Shown piece after piece: positions 11,041 through 23,859 of a stretch of DNA of 64,000 nucleotides. The translations under genes and the position numbers were made by a program. This DNA comes from Microcebus murinus (lineage: Eukaryota; Chordata; Mammalia; Primates; Cheirogaleidae): the NCBI RefSeq assembly GCF_040939455.1, contig NC_134106.1, positions 86,931,001 to 86,995,000 on the forward strand. Direction: 5' to 3'. The notes under the pieces were generated by a model. The model saw nothing but the letters and a program-made list of their open reading frames with translations. It was not told the origin of the DNA and did not search any database. How positions within the stretch are numbered: position 1 is the first letter of the stretch; the number at the start of each line of letters is the position of its first letter.

Positions 11041-14000
11041 ACCCACAACTACTTCTGGGGTGTTGAGTGCTGGGGATAGCTCCTGCAAAACATAGCCACA
11101 ATAACATACTGTCAAATCCCTGCATGACCTAAGCCTAGTAAGGTGAGTTTTCAATGATCAGGAATGTTTGGAAGGGGGAACCGTGTTCCTTTGATCATTC
11201 AAGGCGGACAGAATGTGCTCAACTAAGGGCCCTTGAGTCAGGACTTTGATCCACCTTGAGTGGGACGAGGCTGTCTGGCTTAAACACTGAATTCGTGGCC
11301 CCTGCTGCTCTCCTCGATAAGCACTTTGTGCCCTCCTTTGGGGAGACGGAAGTGGGGAAGAGAGGGTTGCAGAGCTGCTTGCCCTCAGGAGGGCAGGGCA
11401 GGTGACTCAAAGTTCTGGTGGCAGAACTCTAGGCAGCTCATGCTCCTAGGTCTGTAGGTTCTGGACTCGTCCAATGGCTCTGCCCTTTTTCTGAGCTGAT
11501 CGTGTGATCTTAGACTTAAGACAGGAACGTCTTTGCCGTGGGACCCTTACCTTGCAAAACCTTAGACCTACTTTTACCATCAGTACAGGCCAGGCAGTAT
11601 GTGGCCGGCCGGGCAGGTGCTGCAGGCTGGGGAGCTGGTCTTCCGCTCTCAGGAGGGGCCGAGGGCCAGCCCGCACTGGCAGAGATGACCCCCCCCCAAA
11701 TACCTCCTGACTGTCCACCACCTGCGAAGTGAGTGGGCAGCCCTTCTCCTGACTGCTTAAAGATAGATGGCATCCTGGAACTGAGAATGGTTGGCCGCAT
11801 TCCTTACAGAGAATAAATTTGATTTTCTAAAAAAAACCGTTAGCCCTTAGTGGCCTTCCCTTGACACTCATCCCTCATAGGTCTTAGGAAACATCCCACC
11901 CATGCCAGCTTATGTCTTGGTCTTAATTCCATGTTTACTTTGCCCTGACCTATAATCACATCAGATGTGATGCAAGCCACACCCATGGAGATCGTACCTG
12001 CCCACTGATTCTTCTCTCCTGGCAACAGAACAAAGCTGTTGCCTGAAGGAAGGGGTGTCTAATGTTTACATGGAACTTCTCAGACGTATAAGACCTTAGG
12101 GACATTGGTGAAACCTTGAATTGTTCAGATGTCCCTGAGCTATGGGGATGGGGCTCTTTCTGTACTGAGTGTCACAGGAAGTTGCCAAGGAGAATAGAGC
12201 AAGGGACATGCTATAGTGACTGGGTTGTTACAGGTTCACTTGTTGGATAGGTTATCAGATGAGAGTAACCTGGGCTTTGTCTCACTTGTGAGCCCACCAC
12301 AGTAACTCAGGGAAAGAAAGCCAGGTTCCCGTCAACTCTTTTCTCGCCTCCCAAACCTTTGTGCCTAACCTGAAGTGTCCAGGTCAAGTCTGGCCTTGCA
12401 CCCTCCGAAGTCGGAGGGATGCAGCCAGGGCTGTCTTGTGTCACCCCATGTGCCCAACATCCCTGCCACCTCTCTTGGGAGTCCCCTTACCATATGTTAA
12501 AGGCTTCCTGCATTTGCTGGAGAGTTCCCTGCTCTGGGACTCCTGCCCGGCCACTTCCCACCTCACCTTGAACAGGAGGGCGTGTGTGTGTGTGTCGGGG
12601 GCTGGCCAGCCCAGGTGTTATGGCTTCTGCTCTCAGACATCTCTGTGCTCCTTGTCAGCAGTGTTGCCACCTTGTTTGAGGGCAAGGAAAGGACGATGCC
12701 AGAGTCACCGGGTAACAGGAGGCGTTTCTAGAGTGTCGCATGCAGGCACTGGGGAGAGGCTGCATGCAGCCGTCTGCTGCTGACCTGTCTCCAGATGACA
12801 CCTCTGGGACAGTCTTGGCCTTGGAGCCACCTCGTCTGAAGTGAGTCTGGGGCGTGTGTCCCAGGACACAGCGTAGTGGGGAGAGGCAGAGTCCTGGTGG
12901 GGCCCTGGTGTACAGCAGGCTGTCTCCTGCCACATAACAGCAGGAAACCCAGCACAGCAAGTACTGAGTTATGTGCCTGGATATGAGCTTCCGGGATCTG
13001 GTTTGAGTTCTTGGTTTTTCAAATATTTGGGGGTACAGGAAGACTAAAGAGGGCTGGAGCTAGGTGTTTCCCATCCTCAGGTCTGTTAGATTTGGTAGCT
13101 GGTGATCCTTAAGGGGAGAACTCTGGGCATTGCAGAAGTTTGTCTTGCCTGCTGGAGGAATGAGACTTTGTTCCCATCGTCGTGAGACTAGGTGGGGTTC
13201 CTAGAAGTAAAATCATCAGGGTTCCTAGTGGTAAGGCTTGGGTAAAACTGGGGGACAGAGGTTCTTATTTGTCAGTTTTATTTTGTCATTTGACCACAGC
13301 ATTTGGACTCTCTCAATCCCTGGAATAACTATTTTCCCCACATTTTTGGATATATGTATGGGAGACAATTTTTTAAGACAAATGTTTTCCTGCTTTGGTT
13401 ACCTTTCTTTCCCCTTCAAAAGGAATTAGCTTTCTCCTTCAAAAGGAATTAGAACTGCTTTGTAAAGATGCTTCTTGATATTTTTCTTTCGTTCCTTTCC
13501 CCCAACCATTCCAATATCTCACCACTCCTTCAGAAAGGATAACCCTTCTCTCCACACCCCCTCCCCCATCCCTGTCCTAGGCTCCCTTCCCTTCCATCAT
13601 TATCTTCATTAGCTTATGATATTTGCTGCCGAGATGTTATAACAAGGACTCATGTATATAAGCCATTTCTTGATCCATTTAAAAGGAATTGTGCATTGTG
13701 TAGAAGAGATCCTGAAAAACGGGGAAAAAAGCCCTAGCCATGGATATTGTGAAACTGCTATGTCATTTTGTAATCTGTCCGTTTGTGTGTGATCCGTGCA
13801 AAAGGGTTTCTGGGGAAGGGGTTTAGGGTAGGGAGGCAGGGATGGTGGAGGGGTGAGTAGGGGAGTGGGCCGGGCCCAGTACACAGACTTGCAGCTACTC
13901 CAACCCAATGCCTCCTTAGAGATGCCACCTCCCCCACCACCCACCCCTAACTTGTGCTTTGCCTCCCCACCCTGGAGTAGTCCCTCTGGGTCACCAGCAC

Positions 14001-14149
14001 TGTCTTGGCAGAGCCCACTCCCTACCCTAACCTGCCCACCCTCCCTACCCCCCAGCATTAGGTTGATACTGTGGGGAAGTGCTGGGGGTGGGAGGCAGCC
14101 GAGGAATGGGGGCAGTTCCTGAGGGCATCGAAACCAAGTAGTATTATGA

Positions 14150-14845
14150 AGTGTAACTGTATTTGCACTTTTTCCCCCTGATTGTATTATCACAAATGCA
14201 ATATACCCATATAACAAAAAGGCCACCCTTTTTTGGTGGCTAAACATAGCAAATCCTACTTCAGCCATCTAAGTATACAACCGGTGGTATTCAATTCAAT
14301 GTTGTGCACCCATCACTGCTAACTTGTTCATTCCATGAATACCATTAACTGATTTCCCTCCCTGAGCCCCTGGTCACTTCTAGTCTCTACATGTGCCTAC
14401 TCTGGACATGTTATAAATGGATCACATTTCTCCATTCTGTCTAGCTTATTTCACTTTGCATAATGTTCTCAGGGTTTATTGATGTCTCATGAGCAAGAAC
14501 CTCAGTCCTTGTGAGCTTTCTAGTGGTTATTCAGGCATCCAATCTTCAAATCTCCATCCCTTGTCATAGTGATACTCAGGTGGCAATGCCACACTTTGAA
14601 ACAGTACCATGATGAACACTGGCATGTGAATGTTTGCTTGACTTCCTGTCTTCAATTCTTGTGGGTGAATCTAACAGTGGAATTTCTGGGTTACATGGGA
14701 AATGTATGTCTAGGTTTGAGTCATTGCCAAACCAGGAACTGCTTATGGAGGTGGTTCAATCTAGATGACTTTCTCCTGGGGTCTCTTTGGGAGCATAAAC
14801 CTGCATTCAGATTTATGCTTGATGTGGTGGTTATGTGACTGAAAT
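14150..14845 (-). mobile_element. L1M-type LINE-1 remnant, antisense, copy 2
   Basis: Paralogous to the remnant at 3,440-4,130 with a few substitutions. The surrounding non-coding body of the unit (11,041-14,150 and 14,845-17,287) shows no gene apart from the small L1 insertion at 15,071. Confidence 0.68.
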
Positions 14846-15070
14846 TAAGCTGTGAGGGAAGGTCATACCTGCTTCAGTCCCTGGATAATGAAGCCCACAT
14901 ACCCCCAACTCCCTCACCCGGATTCTGCACATCCATCCTGACCTCAAGGGCAACTCTGGATCATCAGGTAGTGCTTGAGAGTCAATGATCAGCTTAGATA
15001 CTCAAAGGATCAGTCACACTTGGGACAGTTTGCAAATAGATAGGAACGCTTACATAAAGATCTGCCCATT

Positions 15071-15200
15071 GTGGGGGATGGTCATGATGGAGACTCAGAC
15101 TTTTGGGGGTGAGGGGGGGAAATGGGCATTTATTGAAACCTTAAAATCTGTACCCCCATAATATGCCAAAATATAAAGAAATTAATTAAAAAAAAAAAAA
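15071..15200 (+). mobile_element. 5'-truncated young L1 insertion specific to unit B
   Basis: A G-rich stretch, 'ctgtacccccataatatgccaaaatataaagaa' and an A run form a short L1 3' tail. It is flanked by the direct repeat AGATCTGCCCA(t/a)TG at 15,058-15,071 and 15,201-15,214. Unit C at about 26,315 shows the empty site with a single AGATCTGCCCATTGG. Unit A at about 4,340 shows the same empty site with one base lost. The insertion therefore came after the tandem duplication. Confidence 0.88.
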
Positions 15201-17238
15201 AGATCTGCCCAATGGCAAAGACTGGAGAACTGGGTGAATCTCTTCAATGATGCTTGTTAGACTTCTTGCTGTGCACTAAAACAGTTGAGAAACCAAGAAG
15301 GTGCCCAGTTTCTCCAGAATTCAGAGGCTTCTGGACTCCTTGAGTTCACTGATGCCTGTCCCGGTGATTGCTGGAACCTCCCGGGCCTTGGGGGTAGAAG
15401 ACCCAAGTGAGCATGGACCTTCTGTTAGTAGAAGGCTCCAAAGGGCTTGCATCTCCCGCTCAGGTGTCCTTTCCAGTGACTAGCTGCTTAGAGGGTTTAT
15501 CTTCCTCAACTGCAGAGGTCAGAGGGGCATGGACCTAAAGCAATCCTTTTAGAGGGAGCTCTGCCCTTGACCACTTGTCAGGGGAGACTGACAGTCTGGA
15601 TCCCAGCAAGGTGGGGAGTCACCTTCAGCTTGATCCCTCTGTCTTGCCTGGTGAGAAACACGCCCGGACAGAGTTGTGAATCTCTGCAGTGTTGCTGACC
15701 AAGATAAACTGACAGTGACCTTGGGCAGCTACTGGTAAAGAGGTGGGATGTCCCAGACGACAGATCTGGTGGGAAACAAGCTTGCCTCCCTTAAGGTCCT
15801 TCTTGGGGTAAGAAGCTGTGTGCTCATCTGAGGACAAAGTCGCCTATGAGGATTGGCTGTGTAGAGTTGGACAGGTTCATGTGGCCTAGTGCCTCCCTCT
15901 TTGCATTGCTGGGTGTATGCCATCACCCCCCCACCCCCACCTCCACCCCGGAGGTGGCTTGGGTTGCAGGTCTGTTCTACATGTATTGTCCCCAGACCCC
16001 ACACTCCCCAGTCCCCACTCTGTCAGCTCTGTCCCTAGGAGTCCACAGTGGGCGGGTGCACGTCAGCAGGGATGCTCAATTCAGGGGCCCAGTTGTGGGA
16101 GCACTGAGCAGGGTCCCCCACCCCAATGGTGTGAGGAAGTGTCCAGGGAAGGCCATCTGGAGGAGAGTCCTGAATTAAAGAACGCATTTCAGGACAGATT
16201 GGGAGTTGCTCACGGGTCAGATTAGGCCGGTAAAGCACAGGCAGGGAGGTGTGTTCGAGAATGTTCCTGTGTTTCCCACCCCAGCCCCAGCCTGAGCCTG
16301 TCTCTCTGCCAGCCCCGTGCCCCTCCTCTGCACACCAGGGCACATTCCTAGTCCAGCTTGCTGGGATAATCCACGATCTATTTATATAAACACATTTTAA
16401 CTTCAGATCAGGAAATTGATGTTTTTCCTAACCAATGACATGTTTTGGAGAGCTTTCTTATAGTTAAATGCATGTTCCAAAGCTTTTAGAGGTTGTAGAC
16501 AATTGTTGACAGAAGAACCCAACTGGTTCTTTGTTCTTCTTAGTCCAATGGTTCTTTTCTTGCCTTCTATCTTCTGTGACTTATGTCTGCTTCCACTTTG
16601 ATTTGAGATGGCGCCATTCCTTCCCCTACACGTCTTAAATCCCAGGGGAAGCTGAGATTATGGACCTGGGGACAGTGACTGACCCGAGTCTACCCCTCTG
16701 GCAGGCTGACATTGCTGTGGCCAAATGGGTTGTAGAAGGCTGACAGAATTCTGTGTTGTTAGGTGTCTTGCTGTGGCTCCCAAGCCCTCCAGAGGTCCCA
16801 GGCCCTCCCCACCCCTGTGACCCACCCATGGAAGAGAGAACATGGTCCTGCAGGAGAAGGTTATTAGGCCAGAATCAGACTGTTCCAACTGGACAGCGCC
16901 CATGCTGTGGTGGGTTTTTGTTTTTGTTTTTTTCTTTTTATTGTTTTTATTTATTTATTTATTTTTATACAATATACATGGAAAGAGAAGCTGTGGTGGC
17001 TTTTAAATAATCTGAATAGACCCCTGCCCATTTAAAAACCATATAAAGTTCAGAGCTCTTTAATCTCATATTTTTTTCTCTGACAACCACACCACTTTAA
17101 AGTGTTGAATCTAAATGTTCAAATATAAATAAGGCAGTGAAGAACTTCCTGGTTTGAACCTCTGAGATCAGCTCAGCTTAGCTGTGCTGTGGGAGCCTAG
17201 AGCCACCCAGGCCTGAAGTTTTCCAAAAGTCACTGTCA

Positions 17239-17464
<226 letters not shown>

Positions 17465-17469
17465 CTAAA

Positions 17470-17595
17470 ATGTCAGCTACCCCAAATCAAATCGGGGCGA
17501 TTGAAATGCCAGACCGGGTGCATGAAATATCAACTGATTTCATTACTGCAAGCTTCTTGAGGAAGACTTCGGAGTGGACACCGGATGGTATTTAA
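17470..17595 (+). CDS. 41-codon ORF of unknown identity at the unit junction, copy 2
   Basis: Open from ATG to TAA. It differs from the 46,238 copy at a single residue (Ser for Arg in the TASFLRK region). There is no recognisable domain. Whether it is translated cannot be told from sequence. Confidence 0.35.
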   Translation: MSATPNQIGAIEMPDRVHEISTDFITASFLRKTSEWTPDGI

Positions 17596-17936
17596 CAACA
17601 AATTTATTTTAGCATATTATGGGGGTACAAGTGTTAAGGTTACATATATTGCCCATGCGCCCCTCCCCCCTTGAGTAAGAGCTTCAAGCGTGTCCATCCC
17701 CCACACATTGCACATTTTACTCGTTCTGGTTGCATATACCCATCCCCTCCTCCCCCGCCAACCAATTGTGGCTATGTGGCTGTTGAAACTATAGCCCGCT
17801 CAATGACTCTAACATTCAAGAGATTAAAAGAATTCAGCCCCAGAGGTTTTATACACAAAAATAGGAACAACATAACTGAATTTGACTGCATTTATAAACA
17901 GTTCACTTCCAAATATACTAAGCAGCTGAACAGGCT

Positions 17937-18466
17937 TCAGTGCTGCCTGTGGTCCCCAGGATTCCCGGAGTCCAGCTCCAGGGAGCGCCGGGCCCTTTTA
18001 TGCTTGTGGGACCTGTCATGGCTCCTACTTGTATGACTACGCCCTTCAGAACGCCTGTTCCAGCCAGAATGTGTGTCTGAGCTTGGCCCTCTGTCCCTAT
18101 CCCTGTTCTTTTCTTCTCTTGCCTCCCTCCTGCTTGAGGACTTGTGGTCACGTTTGGGTTTCTCCTCTGGCTCCCTCTCCAGGTCCTGGGCTCCAACACG
18201 CCAGGTGGTCCTGGCCTCAGGGGAGGCCAAGTAGTGCTTCCGGCCCTCCTTGGACTCCAGCAAGAACTCCAAGATAATTCAGAAGCCACTGTGCTGCTTA
18301 GGGTCATCCTTCTCCTTTATTGCCTTGCTTCCGGGTGATAAAGAGGATGGCTGCTCAGCCTCTACTGCCCGGTCGGTCTTCTCCTTTTATTTTTTTTGTG
18401 GGTTTGTCATCTTCAGAGCCCTCAGACAAACTCAGTGAGGGGGTCCGAGCCCCACAGCCCTTCTCT
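17937..18466 (-). pseudogene. RBMX2: RBMX2 retropseudogene, C-terminal block, unit C
   Basis: Paralogue of 7,070-7,600. The tail frame reads KSSSRREAREEKNRDRDRG and SHKHKRARRS, closer to the normal RBMX2 tail than unit B. The frame upstream is interrupted by a stop in the region equivalent to KQHSGF. The 3' UTR runs down to about 17,761 and meets the antisense L1 tail. Confidence 0.88.
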
Positions 18467-20184
18467 CTTTATTTTTTTGCAGAGATATTATTATGAACTT
18501 TTATTATGAGCTTTTCAAAATTCACACTTTTAATCCGCCTTTACTACATTTTCCCTCCAAGAATTCCCCCAAAGTTATAAAAAATAGAAATTTATATATA
18601 TACATTGAGAATTATGCAGTTTTTACACAACAATGGGCAGGTCAATGTTTCAAGTTGTCTAACTCTTTCCCAGTGGGTCCCATCCAGAACTGGCAGCAGT
18701 ATAACCTCTGAAAGTTCAGCAGCAGAAAAGGCAACCCTTTTCCCAATCCCGTGGCACTAGGGCCTGCAGCAGGTGCTGGTGAGGGGTAATGACGAGGAGC
18801 GAGGACCTGCAGAAAACATTGATTGGGATGACCGCTCCCAGAAGCCATGAGAACGGCAGGCCAGGTTCAGCCATGGCTTGAACCTGGGACTGTATTTAAA
18901 CTCGCCAGGCCAAGAACTGCCAAGGGCTGAATGACAAACTCCGAAGGGTTGGCACAGATTCAGTCTAATTTGGGGAATCCAGTTTTTTCATTATTGTCCC
19001 CTCTTTAGTTCCGGGCAAAGGTACAGAGTGTCCCAGAGAACAGTGATGCTAGGGGGACACAGAGCCTGCTGGCAAGCCCCCAAGTTTCTCCAGTTTTCAA
19101 ATTCACCAAGAGAATGGACACTTATGAGATGACTATAATTAAATATGGACCTTAGGGTTCTAACCCATGAAACAGCATGTTTATCCAGTGGTAACTTCCA
19201 GGTATTTACAGGCATCTTCCTTCCTTCCAAGATCAAAGGATATCAGCCCCCCCAGCATCTTCCTTCAAAACTTCTTTTCTGGTGTGTTGAGTACATCCAT
19301 TATGAAGCCATCTTTCCCCAGGATGCAGAGGTTGAGCAGATTCAGATCTGCTTCCTGGAGAACACCTCAGCCTAGACTGCGGGCTTCTCGCAGCCCACTC
19401 CCACCGCAAGGTGGGAACGTGGCCTTCCGTCCACACCGGCCTTGCGGCAAACCAGCGAACCTTTTCAGCTTTCAGAAGACAAGGCCAAACCCAGCCCTCA
19501 GAATCCCACCGCGCCAAATCCCTCTCCTACAGCTTAAAAATCTACGTCTCCTTTATCAGTCACAGCATAACACAGCCAACGCCCAGGCTCTTGTCAGAGA
19601 GCCCTCTTTTCCCGGGAGGGGCAGGACTTGGAAGTTCCCAAAGCACAGGCTCCACAGAGGGACGACAAATGACTGACCACAGAGGGGACAGAGAGCACTG
19701 CCCCACATCAAATGCCGACCAGAGGATCAGCGCCACTCTGACATGTCACTGTCCTCCACATTGATGAGAATGTGATGAGCTCCCAACTCCTGCCAGCCCT
19801 GGGTCAAAGCTGTGACGTGTGGCCTCCTATGGCCAGCGTGTTAAGGGGGCGCAGAGTCACTTCCATCAGCTCAGCAGGGCACGTGGAGCCCAAGCTAGGA
19901 GAGTAGTAAGAATGTGATCTTGACATGATAAATTAGTGCGACAAATTGTGAGTCAACAAAAGGGATCCCGACATCCTGAAACACACCCCGGCAGGCAGGC
20001 AGTGTTCTTAGTGTTACAGCAAGCACGGCGGCAAAGAACCCTTCTTTCCTGCTACGTTCCCTGGTCTTCTGGGTTTCAAAGCAATCAAGTCCTATGATGA
20101 TAAATGAAGTCCCGGGTGCTGCTACGCCCACGGTACATGCTCGCTGATTAGGAAGCCTCATTATTACCATCTTTTCCTCAACCC
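18467..20184 (-). pseudogene. TAF8: TAF8 retrocopy remnant (3' UTR only), unit C
   Basis: Collinear with the unit D TAF8 3' UTR over its whole length, including the roughly 370 bp missing from unit B (18,776-19,148). It begins at the T-rich (poly-A) end and stops at the CCTCAACCC junction (20,176-20,184), where EIF4A3 3' sequence takes over. No TAF8 coding sequence remains. Confidence 0.8.
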
Positions 20185-20243
20185 AGGACTACAAAGTATG
20201 TGAACTACCTCCAACCCATCTACAGCGCAGTGGGACTGTTTCT

Positions 20244-21461
20244 TCAGAGCAGATCGGCAACGTTCACAGGCATTTCATCAATCTGAGTGGAGTAGTACTG
20301 TTCTATATCTCGGAGGATGCGGATGTCGTCCTTCTTTACAAAATTGATGGCCACACCCTTTCGACCATATCGACCTGACCTCCCAAGTCTGTGTATGTAC
20401 AACTCTCTGCTATTGGGCAGGTCGTAATTAATGATGAGGGACACCTGCGGGACATCCAAGCCCCTGGCCCAGACGTCTGTGGAGATGAGCACTCGGCTGG
20501 CGCCGGCCCGGAACTCCTTCGCGATGCTCTCGCGCTCCTTCTGCGGCATGTCTCCGTGCATCGAGCACACGGTGAAGTTGGCTTCTCTCATCTTCTCTGC
20601 CAGCCAGTCAACCTTCCTCCTGGTGTTACAGAAGATGACCGCCTGCGTGATGGTCAGTGTGTCGTAGAGATCACACAGGGTGTCAAACTTCCACTCTTCT
20701 CTTTCCACTGCCACAAAAAACTGTCTGACGCCTTCCAGAGTCAACTCATCACGTTTTAGCAGGATGCGGATTGGGTCCGTCATGAACTTGGTGGTCATTT
20801 CCAGGATTTCCTGGGGCAGCGTGGCACTGATAAGGACCACCTGTGTGGCCGGAGGCAGGTACCTGTACACGTCATAAATCTGGTCTTTGAAACCTTTATT
20901 CAACATTTCGTCAGCCTCATCCAAAACCAACATCTTGATAGCTCGTGTCCTTAAACTTCCTCTATGAATCATATCGAAGACGCGCCCTGGTGTGCCTGCG
21001 ACGACGTGCTGTCCGTAATCCAGCCTCCTGATGTCCTCACCCACATTGGAGCCCCCGATGCAGGCGTGGCACTGGACGTTCATGTAGTCGCCGAGAGCAA
21101 GCAGGCCCTTCTGGATCTGCACGGCCAGCTCTCGCGTGGGGGCCAAGATCAGAGCCTGGGTCTCACGAATCTGAGTATCCAAGCACTGAAGGACTGAAAT
21201 AGTGAAGGTGGCTGTTTTACCTGTGCCAGACTGAGACTGTGCGATGACGTCTCTCCCTTTAATTATCTGCTTGGTAGCTCGCTGTTGGATCGCTGAAGGG
21301 TTTTCAAACCCGTAGGCGTAGATGCCGCGCAGCAGGTCCTCCCGCAGGCCCATGGTGTCGAACGTGGGGGTCACGTCCACCTCCTCGCTGGTCTCGAATT
21401 CCACTGTGCTCATGTCTGCCTCTTTGAGCAGCCACTTCCGCGCCGAGCCCGAGGTCGCCAT
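20244..21461 (-). CDS. EIF4A3: EIF4A3 retrogene, unit C (complete frame with ATG)
   Basis: Uninterrupted 405-codon copy of the exon-junction-complex helicase eIF4A-III, beginning at the equivalent of Met7. The ATG has a purine at -3 and G at +4, a good initiation context. Helicase motifs are intact ([30 protein letters not shown]). Motif VI reads HRLGRSGR, with Ile replaced by Leu. By hand count against unit B there are 18 nucleotide differences over 1,218 bases: 11 change an amino acid, 6 are silent and 1 is the start codon. The gene has the same RBMX2 leader and TAF8 3' UTR as unit B. Of the two EIF4A3 copies this is the one able to make a near-full-length protein from the standard start. 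Confidence 0.85.
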   Translation of the reverse strand: MATSGSARKWLLKEADMSTVEFETSEEVDVTPTFDTMGLREDLLRGIYAYGFENPSAIQQRATKQIIKGRDVIAQSQSGTGKTATFTISVLQCLDTQIRETQALILAPTRELAVQIQKGLLALGDYMNVQCHACIGGSNVGEDIRRLDYGQHVVAGTPGRVFDMIHRGSLRTRAIKMLVLDEADEMLNKGFKDQIYDVYRYLPPATQVVLISATLPQEILEMTTKFMTDPIRILLKRDELTLEGVRQFFVAVEREEWKFDTLCDLYDTLTITQAVIFCNTRRKVDWLAEKMREANFTVCSMHGDMPQKERESIAKEFRAGASRVLISTDVWARGLDVPQVSLIINYDLPNSRELYIHRLGRSGRYGRKGVAINFVKKDDIRILRDIEQYYSTQIDEMPVNVADLL

Positions 21462-21465
21462 CGTG

Positions 21466-21682
21466 ACGAAACACAGATGATGTCGCCTTCAGTCAATTCT
21501 TAAGGAAGCCCTCCCAGGAAGATCCAGGCGCTGTCCTTGTACTCGGAGTGCCAGGACACCTTCTCTGGCACCCCAAGCTGGACCTCTCGCTCATTCAGCT
21601 CGCTGATCAGCTTCACCTTAAAGGGTTCACCTTAGCAGGTTCCCGGTAGTCCCAACTGCTCAGCTTCCAGAGGAGGCTGCCT
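21466..21682 (-). pseudogene. RBMX2: RBMX2 retropseudogene, N-terminal block (leader of EIF4A3), unit C
   Basis: Same structure as 10,229-10,445: GTG in place of the RBMX2 ATG, a small deletion in the first codons, and a stop in place of the LPYEL tyrosine. The junction with EIF4A3 lies in 'gtgtttcgtcacg', where RBMX2 'ttttcac' and the EIF4A3 sequence before Met7 overlap in a short CAC match. Confidence 0.87.
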
Positions 21683-21950
21683 TCTCTCCAGTCTTATATA
21701 CGGTTCTTGGAACACAGGTAACCAATCACCTATGAGCATGCAAGATTATCCGATTAATGATGGGATTAGTAGGATCAGCCAATAAGCTTCTCATGTATCC
21801 AATCTGCAGTGGATTTTGCGTCAGGGCCCCCAGGCGGGGGCTTTTCCCTATCATTAGGATCAGCCATAAACTTCACAGGTATCCAATCAGTGGATTGTGG
21901 ATTTTGCCTCAGGGCTCCCAGGTGTGGGGGCTGTTCCCCAACTTAAGAAC
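21683..21950 (-). promoter_or_regulatory. Promoter-like segment upstream of the retrogene block, unit C
   Basis: A perfect TATATAAG on the minus strand lies at 21,693-21,700, about 240 bases before the EIF4A3 ATG. Inverted CCAAT boxes stand at about 21,721, 21,779, 21,799 and 21,882, and the imperfect 85-base direct repeat is present. Everything lies just upstream of the RBMX2-derived leader, so a transcript starting some 30 bases after the TATA box would carry the leader and the EIF4A3 frame. Confidence 0.5.
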
Positions 21951-21961
21951 ATCCCTCAACT

Positions 21962-22277
21962 GGCTCATGGTGACTCATGCCTGTAATCCTAGCACTCTGG
22001 GAGGCCGAGGCCCGGTGGATTGCTTGAGGTCAGGAGTCTGAAACCAGCCTGAGCCAAGAGCAAGACCCTGTCTCTACTCTAAATAGAAAGAAATTAATTG
22101 GCTAATGTTTTCTATGTTATTTGGCCAGGCATGGTGGTGCATGCCTGTAGTCCTAGCTACTCGGGAGGCTGAGGCAGAAGGATTGCTTGAGCCCAGGAGA
22201 TTGAGGTTGCTGTGAGCTAGGCTCATGCCACAGCACTCAGTCTTGCTGTGTTGCCCAGGCTAGGTTGTCTCAAAAAA
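21962..22277 (+). mobile_element. Alu-like SINE, older lemur type, copy 3
   Basis: Same ancestral insertion as copies 1 and 2, with diverged target-site duplications (atccctcaact on the left, acccacaact on the right). Confidence 0.87.
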
Positions 22278-23813
22278 ACCCACAACTACTTCTGGGGTTT
22301 TGAGTGCTGGGGATAGCTCCTGCAAAACATAGCCACAATAACATACTGTCAAATCCCTGCATGACCTAAGCCTACTAAGGGGACTTTTCAATGATCAGGC
22401 ATGTTTGAAAGGGGGAACCGTGTTCCTTTGATCTTTCAAGGCGGACAGAATGTGCTCAACTAAGGGCCCTTGAGTCAGGACTTTGATCCACCTTGAGTGG
22501 GACGAGGCTGTCTGGCTTAAACACTGAATTCGTGGCCCCTGCTGCTCTCCTCGATAAGCACTTTGTGCCCTCCTTTGGGGAGATGGAAGTGGGGAAGAGA
22601 GGGTTGCAGAGCTGCTTGCCCTCAGGAGGGCAGGGCAGGTGACTCAAAGTTCTGGTGGCAGAACTCTAGGCAGCTCATGCTCCTAGGTCTGTAGGTTCTG
22701 GACTCGTCCAATGGCTCTGCCCTTTTTCTGAGCTGATCGTGTGATCTTAGACTTAAGACAGGAACGTCTTTGCCGTGGGACTCTTACCTTGCAAAACCTT
22801 AGACCTACTTTTATCATCAGTACAGGCCAGGCAGTATGTGGCTGGCCGGGCAGGTGCTGCAGGCTGGGGAGCTGGTCTTCCGCTCTCAGGAGGGGGCGAG
22901 GGCCAGCCCGCACTAGCAGAGACGCCCCGCCCCCCAATAGTTCCTGACTGTCCACCACCTGCGAAGTCAGTGGGCAGCCCTTCTCCTGACTGCTTAAAGA
23001 TAGATGGCATCCTGGCACTGAGAAGGGTTGGCCCCATTTCCTACAGAGAATAAATTTGATTTTCTAAAAAAACTGTTAGCCCTTAGTGGCCTTCCCTTGA
23101 CACTCATCCCTCGTAGATCTTAGAAAACATCCCACCCATGCCAGCTTATGTCTTGGTCTTAATTCCATGTTTACTTTGCCCTGCCCTATAATCACAGCAG
23201 ATGTGATGCAAGCCACACCCATGGAGATCGTACTTGCCCCCTGATTCTTCTCTCCTGGCAACAGAACAAAGCTGTTTCATGAAGGAAGTGGTGTCTAATG
23301 TTTACATGGAACTTCTCAGACGTATAAGACCTTAGGGACATTGGTGAAACCTTGAATTGTTAAGATGTCCCTGAGCTATGGGGATGGGGCTCTTTCTGTA
23401 CTGAGTGTCACAGGAAGTTGCCAAGGAGAATAGAGCAAGGGACATGCTATAGTGACTGGGTTGTTACAGGTTCACTTGTTCGATAGGTTGTCAGATGAGA
23501 GTCACCTGGGCTTTGTCTCACTTGTGAGCCCACCACAGTAACTCAGGGAAAGAAAGCCAGGTTCTCCTCAACTCTTTTCTCTCCTCCCAAACCTTGGTGC
23601 CTAACCTGAAGTGTCCGGGTCAAGTCTGGCCTTGCACCCTCCGAAGTCGGAGGGATGCAGCCAGGGCTGTCTTGTGTCACCCCATGTGCCCAACATGCCT
23701 GCCACCTCCATGGGAGTCCCCTTACCATATGTTAAAGGCTTCCTGCATTTGAGGAGAGTTCCCTGCTCTGGGACTCCTGCCCGGCCACTTCCCACCTCAC
23801 CTTGAACTGGAGG

Positions 23814-23814
<1 letters not shown>

Positions 23815-23852
<38 letters not shown>
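23815..23852. repeat. GT microsatellite, expanded in unit C
   Basis: About 18 GT repeats. The equivalent places in units A (about 1,868) and B (about 12,582) have only six to seven. Confidence 0.95.

Positions 23853-23859
<7 letters not shown>

Noticed and set aside
13609..14268. 219-codon minus-strand frame in the non-coding body of unit B
   Set aside because: Interrupted in the equivalent places of units A and C, compositionally C/T-rich, and running into an antisense L1 remnant.
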